From NCBI RefSeq assembly GCF_002950945.1, contig NZ_CP012673.1, positions 11,732,501 through 11,796,500 of the forward strand: a stretch of DNA of 64,000 bases, given 5' to 3'. Positions 43,576 to 51,520 of this stretch are shown here, piece after piece. Source of the stretch: Sorangium cellulosum (GTDB taxonomy: Bacteria; Myxococcota_A; Polyangia; Polyangiales; Polyangiaceae). Position 1 is the first letter of the stretch. Every line of letters begins with the position of its first letter. Both the position numbers and the translations under genes were made by a program. The notes under the pieces were generated by a model. That model ran no database searches and was not told where the DNA came from. It saw only the letters and a program-made list of their open reading frames with translations.

Positions 43576-44250
43576 ATGGCACGTACGGTCGAGATGTGGA
43601 GCCTGGTGCTCGCGGGCAGCTTGTTCGCCGGAGCAGGATGCAACAGGGAGGAGCCCTCGACGAACGCCGCGGCCGCGGACGCGGCGCCCGTGGCGGCGCC
43701 GGCCACGGCGGACCTCCCGGCGGGCTACGTGGCGACGTACCCGACCATGACGCCCCAGCCCGGGAGCCGGCGCCTGCAGCAGGCGTTCCCCGTGTACCAG
43801 TCGGCGGACATCGCCTCGAAGGAGCTCGCGCGGCTCGACAACGGCGCCATCGTGGAGCTCAAGGCGAGCTACCAGGACTGGATGCTCGTCGCGTTCCAGA
43901 ACGCAGGCCAGCCCACGCTCGGGTGGATCCAGCTCAAGGTGAACGACCCCCGCGCGTCGGTCGCGACCGACGCTGACGTCCGCACCGCGACCGCGGGCGC
44001 CAAGCCGGCGACCGGCGCGGGCACCACCGCCGGCAACGACGCGGGCGCGGGCACCACCGCCGGCAACGACGCGGGCGCGGGCACCACCGCCGGCAACGAC
44101 GCGGGCACCACCGCCGGCAACGACGCGGGCGCGGGCACCACCGCCGGCAACGACGCGGGCACCACCGCCGGCAACGACGCGGGCGCGGGGGACGGCGGCG
44201 CGCCGCGGCCGCGGATCGACCTGAAGAAGATCCTCGAGAAGAAGAAGTGA
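43576..44250 (+). CDS. SH3-like lipoprotein with tandem repeats
   Basis: 224 residues. GGAGG is 6 bases before the ATG at 43576; the ATG at 43570 abuts it and is less likely. Lipobox: LAGSLFAGAGCN. A bacterial SH3-like module spans about 55-125 (VYQSADIASKELARLDNGAIVELKA, DWMLVAF, GWIQLKV). It is followed by six tandem repeats of GTTAGNDAGA or GTTAGNDA and a Lys-rich end (IDLKKILEKKK). SH3-like modules often bind cell-wall material; the repeats look like a flexible spacer. Function otherwise unknown. Confidence 0.85.
   Translation: MARTVEMWSLVLAGSLFAGAGCNREEPSTNAAAADAAPVAAPATADLPAGYVATYPTMTPQPGSRRLQQAFPVYQSADIASKELARLDNGAIVELKASYQDWMLVAFQNAGQPTLGWIQLKVNDPRASVATDADVRTATAGAKPATGAGTTAGNDAGAGTTAGNDAGAGTTAGNDAGTTAGNDAGAGTTAGNDAGTTAGNDAGAGDGGAPRPRIDLKKILEKKK
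44020..44188 (+). repeat. In-frame 30/24-bp tandem repeat, six units
   Basis: Units of 30, 30, 24, 30, 24 and 30 bases encode GTTAGNDAGA or its shorter form lacking the last GA. Copies are almost identical at DNA level, indicating recent slippage or conversion. Every unit is a multiple of three. Confidence 0.93.
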
Positions 44251-44367
44251 ACAGGCTGAGCGCAATTTTCTGATGGGCGCTCGGTCGTCCGCGCGCCACG
44301 CTAGACACGCCTGAGGCGCCCGGGCGCCAGCTTCGTGCGCCTCGAGCCCCGACCAGGAGCCAGGTGC

Positions 44368-45537
44368 ATGAGCGACAGGATGTGGGCGCTGACGTACGAC
44401 CGCGAGAAGTCCCCGTGGGAGTCCACGGTCGGGCTGTCCAAGGCCGAGATCGAGCGCCCGGCGATCAACGAGGGCAAGGACTACCACGACCGCGCGAGCG
44501 TCCTGATCAAGCCGATCATGACGGGCTTCTGCGGCTCCGATCGCGGCATCTGGTTCCGCAGCGCCTTCAAGGACATGATCTTCCGGTCGCTCGATCGCGA
44601 CCGGAAGTCGACGCGCACGATCGGCCACGAGCTGCTCGGCCGCGTGGTCGACCTCGGGACCGACGCGCGCCGGACCTTCGGGCTGGAGGTCGGCGACATC
44701 GTGTCGACCGAGAGCCACATCGCCTGCGGCGCCTGTTACCAGTGCCGCGTCGGCGACACCCACGTGTGCGCCGACGACAAGATCATCGGGATCAGCGAGG
44801 ACGGCTGCTTCGCCGAGCTCGTGAAGCTGCCGGCGAAGAACCTCTGGCGGACCGACATCACCCGGATCCGCCCCGAGGTGGCCGCGGTGCAGGAGCCGTT
44901 CGGCAACGCCGTGCACGCGTGCACCAAGGTGAACCTGCGCGGCAAGCGCGTGGCCATCTTCGGCTGCGGCACCATCGGGCTCTTCGCGGTCGCGATCGCC
45001 CGCGCGATGGGCGCGATCTACGTCATCGGCGTGGAGCCGGCCGAGCGGAACGCCGAGATGGCCCGCCGCCTGGGCGCCGACGTGGTGCTGCGCCCGCACC
45101 GGGCGAGCCCGGAGCGGCCCCACGCGAGCGATCCCGAGCTGACCGAGCGGGTGCGGAAGCTGACCGACGGCGTCGGCGTCGACGTCGTGCTCGAGATGAG
45201 CGGCGTGAACAGCAGCGTCAACAACGCGATCCACGCGGCGCGGCGCGGCGGCGACGTCATCCTCTTCGGCCTGAAGAGCGGCGACGCGGTGATCGAGAAC
45301 TTCGACCGGCTCATCGTGGACGGCATCAGCCTGCACAGCGTGATCGGCCGCCGCATCTTCGAGACGTGGCACATCACGCGGCACCTGCTCGAGTCGCGCG
45401 ATCCGAACATCCACGACCTCATCTGGGAGGTCATCCTGAACCGGGGCGAAGGGACGGTGTTCGACTTCGAGGACTACGACGTGGCGAGCTTCCAGGAGGC
45501 GATCTCGAACCACCCGAAGGTGATCCTCCGGTACTGA
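44368..45537 (+). CDS. tdh: L-threonine 3-dehydrogenase-like zinc alcohol dehydrogenase
   Basis: 389 residues from the ATG at 44368, with AGGAG about 9 bases upstream. Medium-chain zinc dehydrogenase: catalytic zinc ligands Cys55 (FCGSD) and His87-Glu88 (GHELLG), structural zinc cysteines 120, 123, 126 and 134 (CGACYQCRVGDTHVC), and the cofactor loop FGCGTIGLFAVAIARAMG. The next gene is kbl, whose product uses the 2-amino-3-ketobutyrate made by threonine dehydrogenase, so that role is likely. It is about 45 residues longer than E. coli Tdh, mainly at the N-terminus and in loops; another polyol substrate is possible. Confidence 0.8.
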   Translation: MSDRMWALTYDREKSPWESTVGLSKAEIERPAINEGKDYHDRASVLIKPIMTGFCGSDRGIWFRSAFKDMIFRSLDRDRKSTRTIGHELLGRVVDLGTDARRTFGLEVGDIVSTESHIACGACYQCRVGDTHVCADDKIIGISEDGCFAELVKLPAKNLWRTDITRIRPEVAAVQEPFGNAVHACTKVNLRGKRVAIFGCGTIGLFAVAIARAMGAIYVIGVEPAERNAEMARRLGADVVLRPHRASPERPHASDPELTERVRKLTDGVGVDVVLEMSGVNSSVNNAIHAARRGGDVILFGLKSGDAVIENFDRLIVDGISLHSVIGRRIFETWHITRHLLESRDPNIHDLIWEVILNRGEGTVFDFEDYDVASFQEAISNHPKVILRY

Positions 45538-45543
45538 GGATCA
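45521..45543. terminator. Hairpin covering converging tdh and kbl stops
   Basis: TGATCCTC (45521-45528) and GAGGATCA (45536-45543) form a perfect 8-base stem with a 7-base loop. The right arm and loop contain the tdh stop (45535-45537) and the kbl stop (45541-45543), which are separated by only 3 bases. A bidirectional terminator is plausible; there is no T-run. Confidence 0.45.
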
Positions 45544-46758
45544 GCCGACGATCCCGAGCTGCTTGCCCACCTTGCGGAACGCCTCGAGCGCCCGGTCGAT
45601 GTGCGCGGGCTCGTGCGCGGCGGAGAGCTGCACCCGGATGCGGGCCTCGCCCTTCGGCACGACCGGGTACGAGAAGCCGATGACGTAGATGCCCTCGGCG
45701 AGGAGCGCCTTCGCCATGTCGTTCGCGAGGCGCGCCTCGCCCAGCATGATGGGCACGATCGGGTGGATGCCCGGCTTGATCGTGAACCCGGCCTGCGTCA
45801 TCCCCTGCCGGAACCGCCGCGCGTTCTCCATCACCTGCTGGCGCAGCGAGGCGTTCTGGTCGATGAGGTCGAACACGGCGATCGACGCGCCGGCGATCGC
45901 GGGGGCGAGGGTGTTCGAGAACAGGTACGGCCGCGAGCGCTGCCGGAGCAGATCGATGATCTCCTGCCGGCCGGTCGTGAAGCCGCCGCTCGCCCCGCCC
46001 AGCGCCTTGCCGAGGGTCGAGGTGATGACGTCCACGCGGTGCATGACGTCGCAGAGCTCCGCGGTCCCGCGCCCGGTCGGCCCGATGAACCCGGTCGCGT
46101 GCGAGTCGTCGACCATCACCAGGGCGCGGTACTTGTCGGCGAGCTCGCAGATGGTGTCGAGCTGCGCGAGGTACCCGTCCATCGAGAACACGCCGTCGGT
46201 GGCGATCATCCGGAGGCGCTTGCCGGTCGTCTTGCGGAGGATTTCCTCGAGCGCGGCCATGTCGCCGTTCGGGTAGCGGTGCCGCTCGGCCTTGCAGAGG
46301 CGAATGCCGTCGATGATCGACGCGTGGTTCAGCGCGTCCGAGATGATGGCGTCCTCCTCGCCGAGGAGCGTCTCGAACAGGCCGCCGTTCGCGTCGAAGC
46401 AGGACGAGTAGAGGATCGTGTCCTCGGTGCCGAAGAAGCGGGCGATCCTGGACTCCAGCCGCCGGTGCAGGTCCTGCGTGCCGCAGATGAACCGGACGCT
46501 GGAGAGGCCGAAGCCGTGCGACTCGAGCGCCTGCTTCGCGGCGCCGAGCACCGCCGGATGCGACGAGAGGCCCAGGTAGTTGTTCGCGCAGAAGTTGAGG
46601 ACCTCGCGCCCGCCCTCCGTCCGGATCGCCGGCCCCTGCGGCGTCGTGAGGGTGCGCTCTTCCTTGTAGAGGCCCGCCGCACGGATGTCCTCCAACGCCC
46701 GCGCGTACACTGACCGAGCGACATCGAACATGAGATCTTTATAAAACGGCACCGACAT
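45541..46758 (-). CDS. kbl: Glycine C-acetyltransferase (2-amino-3-ketobutyrate CoA ligase)
   Basis: 405 residues. The N-terminus MSVPFYKDL and GLYKEERTLTTPQG match Kbl, followed by NFCANNYLGLSSHP and HGFGLSSVRFICGTQDLH. The PLP lysine lies in DVITSTLGKALGGASGG; DDSHATGFIGPTGRG and RPYLFSNTLAPA are family hallmarks. It splits 2-amino-3-ketobutyrate with CoA into glycine and acetyl-CoA. It faces tdh rather than forming the usual kbl-tdh operon, so the two steps need separate promoters. Related alpha-oxoamine synthases (BioF, HemA) are less likely because of the Kbl-specific N-terminus. Confidence 0.94.
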   Translation of the reverse strand: MSVPFYKDLMFDVARSVYARALEDIRAAGLYKEERTLTTPQGPAIRTEGGREVLNFCANNYLGLSSHPAVLGAAKQALESHGFGLSSVRFICGTQDLHRRLESRIARFFGTEDTILYSSCFDANGGLFETLLGEEDAIISDALNHASIIDGIRLCKAERHRYPNGDMAALEEILRKTTGKRLRMIATDGVFSMDGYLAQLDTICELADKYRALVMVDDSHATGFIGPTGRGTAELCDVMHRVDVITSTLGKALGGASGGFTTGRQEIIDLLRQRSRPYLFSNTLAPAIAGASIAVFDLIDQNASLRQQVMENARRFRQGMTQAGFTIKPGIHPIVPIMLGEARLANDMAKALLAEGIYVIGFSYPVVPKGEARIRVQLSAAHEPAHIDRALEAFRKVGKQLGIVG

Positions 46759-47107
46759 CGGGTCGACGGGGGAACGCCGTCCGGCGCCCCCGCGCGGCGT
46801 CGCGCCTCGGCCCGAACGACGGCGGGCGCTCCCGGACCCGTGAGGCAGGATGCGCGCGGCTTTCTCGCGCGCGGCGCGGCCGAGGCCTACTCGGCGCAGG
46901 AGGGCCGTGGCAGAACCGTCGCGCTGGGGCGCCGCGCGCGACGCGGATCACCGCCTCGCGGTCGCGCGCCGCGGACGGGCGCGTGCGCCGCGGAGCGGGG
47001 ACTCCACGAGGCGGACGCACGAGCGGCGAGGCGGACGCACGAGCGGCGAGGCGGACGCATGCGCCGCGAGGCGGGCGCACGGACCGAGCGGCCGGGAGGA
47101 GTAAGGC
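46759..47107. other. Intergenic region with 20-bp repeats
   Basis: Divergent region between kbl and a lipoprotein gene. It contains the tandem repeat at 47007-47086 and the ribosome binding site GGAGGAG just before 47108. No gene is supported. Confidence 0.6.
47007..47086. repeat. 20-bp tandem repeat, four units
   Basis: Unit CGAGGCGGACGCACGAGCGG, exact in copies 1 and 2 (47007-47046) and diverged in copies 3 and 4 (47047-47086). It lies 22 bases before the lipoprotein start, probably in its 5' leader or promoter, where unit number could alter spacing. Confidence 0.88.
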
Positions 47108-48175
47108 ATGACGGAAGCCAGGGGCGACTTCCGGCGGAGCGCCGGTGTGCTGTGCGCGATGGCGTCGCTGGCGACCGCCGCGGGCAGCCCGGGGTGCAGC
47201 CGCGCGGAGGAGACGCCTGGACGGACCAGCGCGAGCTCCACCGGAGGGACGGAAGCAGGGACTTCCGCCGGCAGCGGCACAGGCGGAGAGGGCGGCACGG
47301 GCGGCGGCGGGTCGTATGTAATCGCGCCGCTCGCCCCCGCGCTGCCGTTCGACGCGACGCCGGATCCCGGCGGGGCACACGTCTACTTCACCGGCGTCGA
47401 CGAGCACGGGACGGCCGGGGTCTTCAAGGCCAGGCTCCATGGCGAGGCGAGGTCGACCGAGGTTGCGGTCGGCGCCCCCTTCGTCGCGCCGCTCGGGATC
47501 GCGACGAGCACGGACGGCGGCCGCCTCTTCGTGGCCGATCCGGGCGCGGGCAGCGCGCCGCTCGCCGACGCCGGCGGCCTCTTCGCGATCGACCTGGCCG
47601 GCGGCGCCGTCGCGCCGGTCCCCGGCGGCGAGGGGCTGCACGCGCGCGGCCTCGAGGTCGCTCGCGGCCCGTCCGGCGAGGACCAGATCGTGGTCGCGGG
47701 GCGCGACCCCGAGGACGGCCAGCCCGGCGTGTTCGCGCTGCCGGCGCGCGGCGGGGTCGCCGCGGCGATCGCCAAGGGGAGCCCGCTCGTCGACCCGAGC
47801 GGCGTCGCCGTCGCCGGCGACGGCGACGTCTTCATCTGCGACACCCTCGCGAGCCCCGACCGGACGGCGACGATCTTCAGGATCGAGGACGGCTTCGTGA
47901 GCCCGGTCGTCGCGGGGCTCCACGTCGGTTATCCCTGCGGGATCGCGCTGACGCTCGACGGCGCGGCGCTGCTCGTGCTCACGCGCGACGTGGTCCGAGG
48001 CGCCGGCGAGATCGCGCGGATCGAGCTCTCGTCCGGCGCGCGCTCGCGGATCGACGCCGGCGCCGCCGGGCGCGACGAGCCCGGCGGGATGCACCGCGCG
48101 AAGGGCGCCGACGTCTTCGCGTTCGCGGATCGGGACGCCCAGGGGAAGGGCTCGGTGTTCCTGCTCCGGCGGTGA
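47108..48175 (+). CDS. Propeller-like lipoprotein
   Basis: 355 residues, ATG preceded by GGAGGAG. The signal ends in a lipobox-like SPGCS; a Ser/Gly/Thr-rich linker (to about 72) follows. The rest has repeated blades of the type VYFTGVDEHGTAGVFKA, PLGIATSTDGGRLFVADP, PSGVAVAGDGDVFICDT and PCGIALTLDGAALLVLT, as in NHL/SMP-30-like beta-propellers. Ligand unknown. It precedes a DUF4331 gene on the same strand by 32 bases, so co-transcription is likely. Confidence 0.82.
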   Translation: MTEARGDFRRSAGVLCAMASLATAAGSPGCSRAEETPGRTSASSTGGTEAGTSAGSGTGGEGGTGGGGSYVIAPLAPALPFDATPDPGGAHVYFTGVDEHGTAGVFKARLHGEARSTEVAVGAPFVAPLGIATSTDGGRLFVADPGAGSAPLADAGGLFAIDLAGGAVAPVPGGEGLHARGLEVARGPSGEDQIVVAGRDPEDGQPGVFALPARGGVAAAIAKGSPLVDPSGVAVAGDGDVFICDTLASPDRTATIFRIEDGFVSPVVAGLHVGYPCGIALTLDGAALLVLTRDVVRGAGEIARIELSSGARSRIDAGAAGRDEPGGMHRAKGADVFAFADRDAQGKGSVFLLRR

Positions 48176-48207
48176 GCCCGAGCAGAGCAATGGGAGGACC
48201 TGCACGC

Positions 48208-49620
48208 ATGACCTACCGACCGTCGCGCGCCGGCGCCGTCTTCGCGGCGTCCGTCGCGCTCAGCGCACCCGGCCTCGCCGCGGCGTCGAGCCACCGCGAG
48301 GCGCCCGCGATCGCGCGGGACCCGGCCGCCGACAACACCGACCTGTACGCGTGGGTGGAAGGCGGGAATCTCGTGATCCTGGCGAGCTACGTCCCGCACC
48401 AGGAGCCCGCCGGCGGGCCGGGCTTCCACGGGCTCTCGGACGACGTGCTCTACGAGGTGCACATCGCCCGCGGCCCGTCGAGCCTGGAGGACGCGCTGAC
48501 GTACCAGTTCCGGTTCTCGACCGCGCCGTACCGCGCGTCGGATCCGGCGGCGCTCACCCCGGCCCCGAGCGGCGGCGACGAGCTGTTCGCGCAGCTCGCG
48601 GGCGGAGCGCAGACGTACACGCTCACGAAGATCGAGGGCGGGGCGGCGACGGTCATCCTGGCCGACGCGCCGGTCGCGCCGCCGAACGTCGGGCGGCGGA
48701 CGAACCAGCTCGCCTACCGGATCGCCGGCGGAGGCTACCCGGCCTTCGCGACGTCGTCGAAGTTCCTCAAGCAGATGGCGGGCGGCGAGGGGCGCGCCTG
48801 GGTCGGCCCGCGCGACGACGGCTTCTACGCCGATCTCGGCCGCGGGTCCGACCTCGCGGGGCTGTGCCCGCTGCTCTCGGCGCCTCACCCGGCGTGCACC
48901 GCCCGCGATAGCCTCGCCGGCTTCAACGTGCACACGCTCGCGCTCGAGATCCCGCTGGCCAAGGTGAACGGCGGGTCTGCGCCGACGCCGGGGGCGAGCG
49001 ACCGGCAGACGCTCGGCATCTGGGCCTCGGCGAGCCGCCGCAAGGTGCGGATCCTGCGCGCGAACGGCAAGGAAGACGGCCTCGGGCCGTGGGTCCAGGT
49101 GTCGCGGGTCGGCCTGCCGCTCGTCAACACGTGGATCATCGGCCTGCAGGACAGGGACAAGTACAACCGCACACACCCGCGCGACGATCTCGCCCATTTC
49201 GGCGCCTACTTCCTGAACCCGATGCTGGTGCGCGACGCCGAGTTCGCGGGCCTTTACCGGGCCGGCCAGCCCCTTGCGGCCTTCGATCCCGAGGCGCTGA
49301 AGCAGGGCCGGACCGACCTCGTCGACACGTTCAACCTGAAGCCCGCGGCGCTCGGGGCGCACGCCATCGAGACGTTCGGCGACGTGCTGCGGATCGATCT
49401 CGGCATGCCGTCGGGCTTCCCGAACGGCCGCGCGCTGACGGTCGGCACCGATCGCGAGCAGACGGACGTCACCGACGCCGTGCTCTCGCTGCTCCTGACG
49501 GGCGCGCTCGGCGGGGCCGCGGGCGACGGCGTCGCCGCGAACGACGCGCCGTTCCTCCCCACCTTCCCCTACCTCGCGACGCCCTGGGAGGGCGCGACGC
49601 AGGGCCACTTCCGGCCCTGA
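48208..49620 (+). CDS. DUF4331 family exported protein
   Basis: 470 residues from the ATG at 48208; GGAGG lies 10 bases upstream. A signal peptide (AVFAASVALSAPGLAAA) is followed by SSHREAPAIARDPAADNTDL, the signature opening of DUF4331. Later features include SKFLKQMAGGEGRAWVGPRDD, GFNVHTLALEIPLAKV and VSRVGLPLVNTWIIG, and the C-terminus GFPNGRALT...TDVTDAVLSLLL. The domain is widespread in exported bacterial proteins and has no established activity. Pairing with the upstream propeller lipoprotein suggests a shared surface role, by inference. Confidence 0.88.
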   Translation: MTYRPSRAGAVFAASVALSAPGLAAASSHREAPAIARDPAADNTDLYAWVEGGNLVILASYVPHQEPAGGPGFHGLSDDVLYEVHIARGPSSLEDALTYQFRFSTAPYRASDPAALTPAPSGGDELFAQLAGGAQTYTLTKIEGGAATVILADAPVAPPNVGRRTNQLAYRIAGGGYPAFATSSKFLKQMAGGEGRAWVGPRDDGFYADLGRGSDLAGLCPLLSAPHPACTARDSLAGFNVHTLALEIPLAKVNGGSAPTPGASDRQTLGIWASASRRKVRILRANGKEDGLGPWVQVSRVGLPLVNTWIIGLQDRDKYNRTHPRDDLAHFGAYFLNPMLVRDAEFAGLYRAGQPLAAFDPEALKQGRTDLVDTFNLKPAALGAHAIETFGDVLRIDLGMPSGFPNGRALTVGTDREQTDVTDAVLSLLLTGALGGAAGDGVAANDAPFLPTFPYLATPWEGATQGHFRP

Positions 49621-49654
49621 ACCGGCGCGACGCGGGCGCGGCGGACGTCGCTCG

Positions 49655-50665
49655 TCAAGGCGCCGCCGCGCACCGTTTCCCACACACGCCGCCTGCGCCC
49701 GCGGCGCGGCCGTCCGGGCGAACACACGCGGCGCGGCACTCGGCGTCGCGCGCGCACGCCTCGCCCTCGGCCCGCGGCGCACCGCAGCGCCCCTCCACGC
49801 AGCGCGCGCCGGGCGCGCAGAGGCCGCCGAGGCAGGCGGCGCCGGCGGGAGGGAGCGGCGCGTCGCTGCAACGCGCGTCGACGCAGCGGCGCCCCCGCCC
49901 GCACGCGGCGTGGTCCTCGCAGCGGCCGCCGAGCGGGACGTCCGGCGCGCAGGCGCGCCCGGCGCAGTGGCCGCGGCACTCGGGGTGCGCCTCGGCGTAG
50001 CGGGTCTGGCGGGTGACCGCGGCGAGCGCGTCGACGGAGAGGCCGCAGGGTCCCGCGGCCAGAGGGGCGCGGCAGACGCCCGCGTCGGTGGGGCCGGCGC
50101 CGTCGCAGCGCAGCCCGCCCGCGCACTCGAGCGACGACCGGCACCGCGCCCCGTCGCCGAGCGCGCCCCGTACGATGCCCTCACACGCGGCCGGGATCGT
50201 CGCGGCGAGCGGCGTGACCCAGTCGCACCCCTCGAGCGAGCGCTCCATCCCCTCGACGCAGCGGCCGACCTCGCCGGGCGAGAGCGTCACCGCCTGCGCG
50301 CGCACCGCGAAGCTCAGCGCGCGCGTGCACTCCGCCGCGGCGTGGAACCCCGCGCCGCCACCGCAGCACGCCGCCTTGCGCCGCGCGGGGAGCGCGTGCA
50401 GCGCCTCGCACAGCTGCGCCGCGAGCGGATCCGGCGCGCCGTCGGCCTTCGGGTAGACCGGGGCGATCTCGTCGACCACCGAGCCGACGGCGGGCGGCGC
50501 CGGGCCGAGGGCGGGCGGCGTCAGGCCGGCAGGTGGTGTCGCCGAAGGCGCCGAGGTCGCGCTGGCGTCGGGCGCGCTGCGCTGTGCGCACGCGGCGCCG
50601 AGCTGCACAGCCAGCGCCGCCGCGCAGAGCCGCCGCAGGCGGCCGCCATCCGTCGAGACAGGCAC
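49655..50665 (-). CDS. Cysteine-rich repeat lipoprotein
   Basis: 336 residues from a GTG at 50665, chosen because GGGGAG lies 6 bases upstream and the signal peptide (RRLCAAALAVQLGAACAQ) then starts near the N-terminus. After a Pro/Ala linker, an N-terminal Cys-containing domain leads to a series of Dickkopf-like cysteine units: CRSSLECAGGLRCDG, CEDHAACGRGRRCVDARC, CLGGLCAPGARCVEGRC, CARDAECRAAC. Such units are widespread in myxobacterial surface proteins. No enzymatic domain is visible. The signal peptidase in this window carries one similar unit. Confidence 0.82.
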   Translation of the reverse strand: MPVSTDGGRLRRLCAAALAVQLGAACAQRSAPDASATSAPSATPPAGLTPPALGPAPPAVGSVVDEIAPVYPKADGAPDPLAAQLCEALHALPARRKAACCGGGAGFHAAAECTRALSFAVRAQAVTLSPGEVGRCVEGMERSLEGCDWVTPLAATIPAACEGIVRGALGDGARCRSSLECAGGLRCDGAGPTDAGVCRAPLAAGPCGLSVDALAAVTRQTRYAEAHPECRGHCAGRACAPDVPLGGRCEDHAACGRGRRCVDARCSDAPLPPAGAACLGGLCAPGARCVEGRCGAPRAEGEACARDAECRAACVRPDGRAAGAGGVCGKRCAAAP

Positions 50666-51035
50666 GGCGATCTCCCCCGGACCGCGCGCTGCTGGTGGAT
50701 CCAGCGAGGCGCCGGAGCGGCGAGCTTGCCGGCGCATCGCGGCGAGGCAACCTCTTTCGCCGTCGGATCCGGCGTGCGCCGCCGCGGTCATGGACGCGGC
50801 GCGCCCCGGGCGGAGGTCCATCGCGCCGGGCGCCCGGGCGCCCGGGCGCTCCGACGGGCCGCGGCGCGCGCTCGGAGCCCCGCTCGGAGGGAACGGGGCA
50901 CCGCGCCAGGGCAGCGCGCTCCGTGGAGCGAACGGTCCCGGCAGCTTGGCTGCCTGGCAGGATATCTCGGGGGTCTCTCGGGAGAGGTGCGCGTGTGGTC
51001 GTCAGCTGAGCTCGCAGGGCGGCGGCTGAGCTCGC
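50666..51035. other. Intergenic region
   Basis: Between two minus-strand genes. It includes a short CGCCCGGG triplication near 50826-50849. No gene, promoter or larger structure is supported. Confidence 0.5.
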
Positions 51036-51060
51036 GACCACGCGCGGTGAGCGCGTGGTC
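51036..51060 (-). terminator. Strong stem-loop at gene end
   Basis: GACCACGCGC (51036-51045) and GCGCGTGGTC (51051-51060) form a perfect 10-base stem with a 5-base loop, beginning in the stop codon of the minus-strand gene that ends at 51060. No T-run follows on that strand. Confidence 0.55.
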
Positions 51061-51506
51061 TAGGGCTCGTATTTCACCGTCGACGGGACCACGAGGGGCG
51101 GCGGGGCGATCGCGGGCTGCGAGGAGGCGGGGGCGGGCGACTCGATGCCTGGCTGGCTCTTCGGCGGCTGGCCGTGGAGCTCCCGGAGCCTGGCGGGCGC
51201 AGGCTCGATCGCGGTCGGGGCCTCCTCGACGGCCTCGGGTGTCGCGACCGGGGGGATGCTCACCGCGGGCGGCGGCGGGACGAACATCCTCGGCACCTGG
51301 ATGGAGCGAGCGATCGAGGCGACTTCCGGAAAGCTCGCGGCCATCCGCTCGACAAATGCCGCGCGAGCCGCATCATCGGGGGCGCTTGCCGAGGCCTTCG
51401 CGACGCGCAGCGCCGACCAGAGCTCGTAGTACCAGGCGGAGAGGGAGGCATGCGCTTCCAGCAGGTCACGAATGGTATCCTCGGAAACGATGATGTTCTT
51501 GCCCAT
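51060..51506 (-). CDS. Hypothetical protein with Pro-rich tail
   Basis: 148 residues from the ATG at 51506. The first 75 residues (NIIVSEDTIRDLLEAHASLSAWYYELWSAL and a following helix) look like a small helical domain; the remainder is Pro/Ala/Val-rich and low complexity. Cytosolic, no signal peptide. A TATCCT box (51519-51514 on the minus strand) is 7 bases upstream of the start, so the transcript may be leaderless. Divergent from the hydrolase gene with only 14 bases between starts. No family recognised. Confidence 0.7.
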   Translation of the reverse strand: MGKNIIVSEDTIRDLLEAHASLSAWYYELWSALRVAKASASAPDDAARAAFVERMAASFPEVASIARSIQVPRMFVPPPPAVSIPPVATPEAVEEAPTAIEPAPARLRELHGQPPKSQPGIESPAPASSQPAIAPPPLVVPSTVKYEP

Positions 51507-51520
51507 GGGCGAGAGGATAC

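Noticed and set aside
47007..47086. Possible CRISPR-like array
   Set aside because: Units are contiguous with no spacers and there are no cas genes; it is a simple tandem repeat. The same applies to all other repeats in the window.
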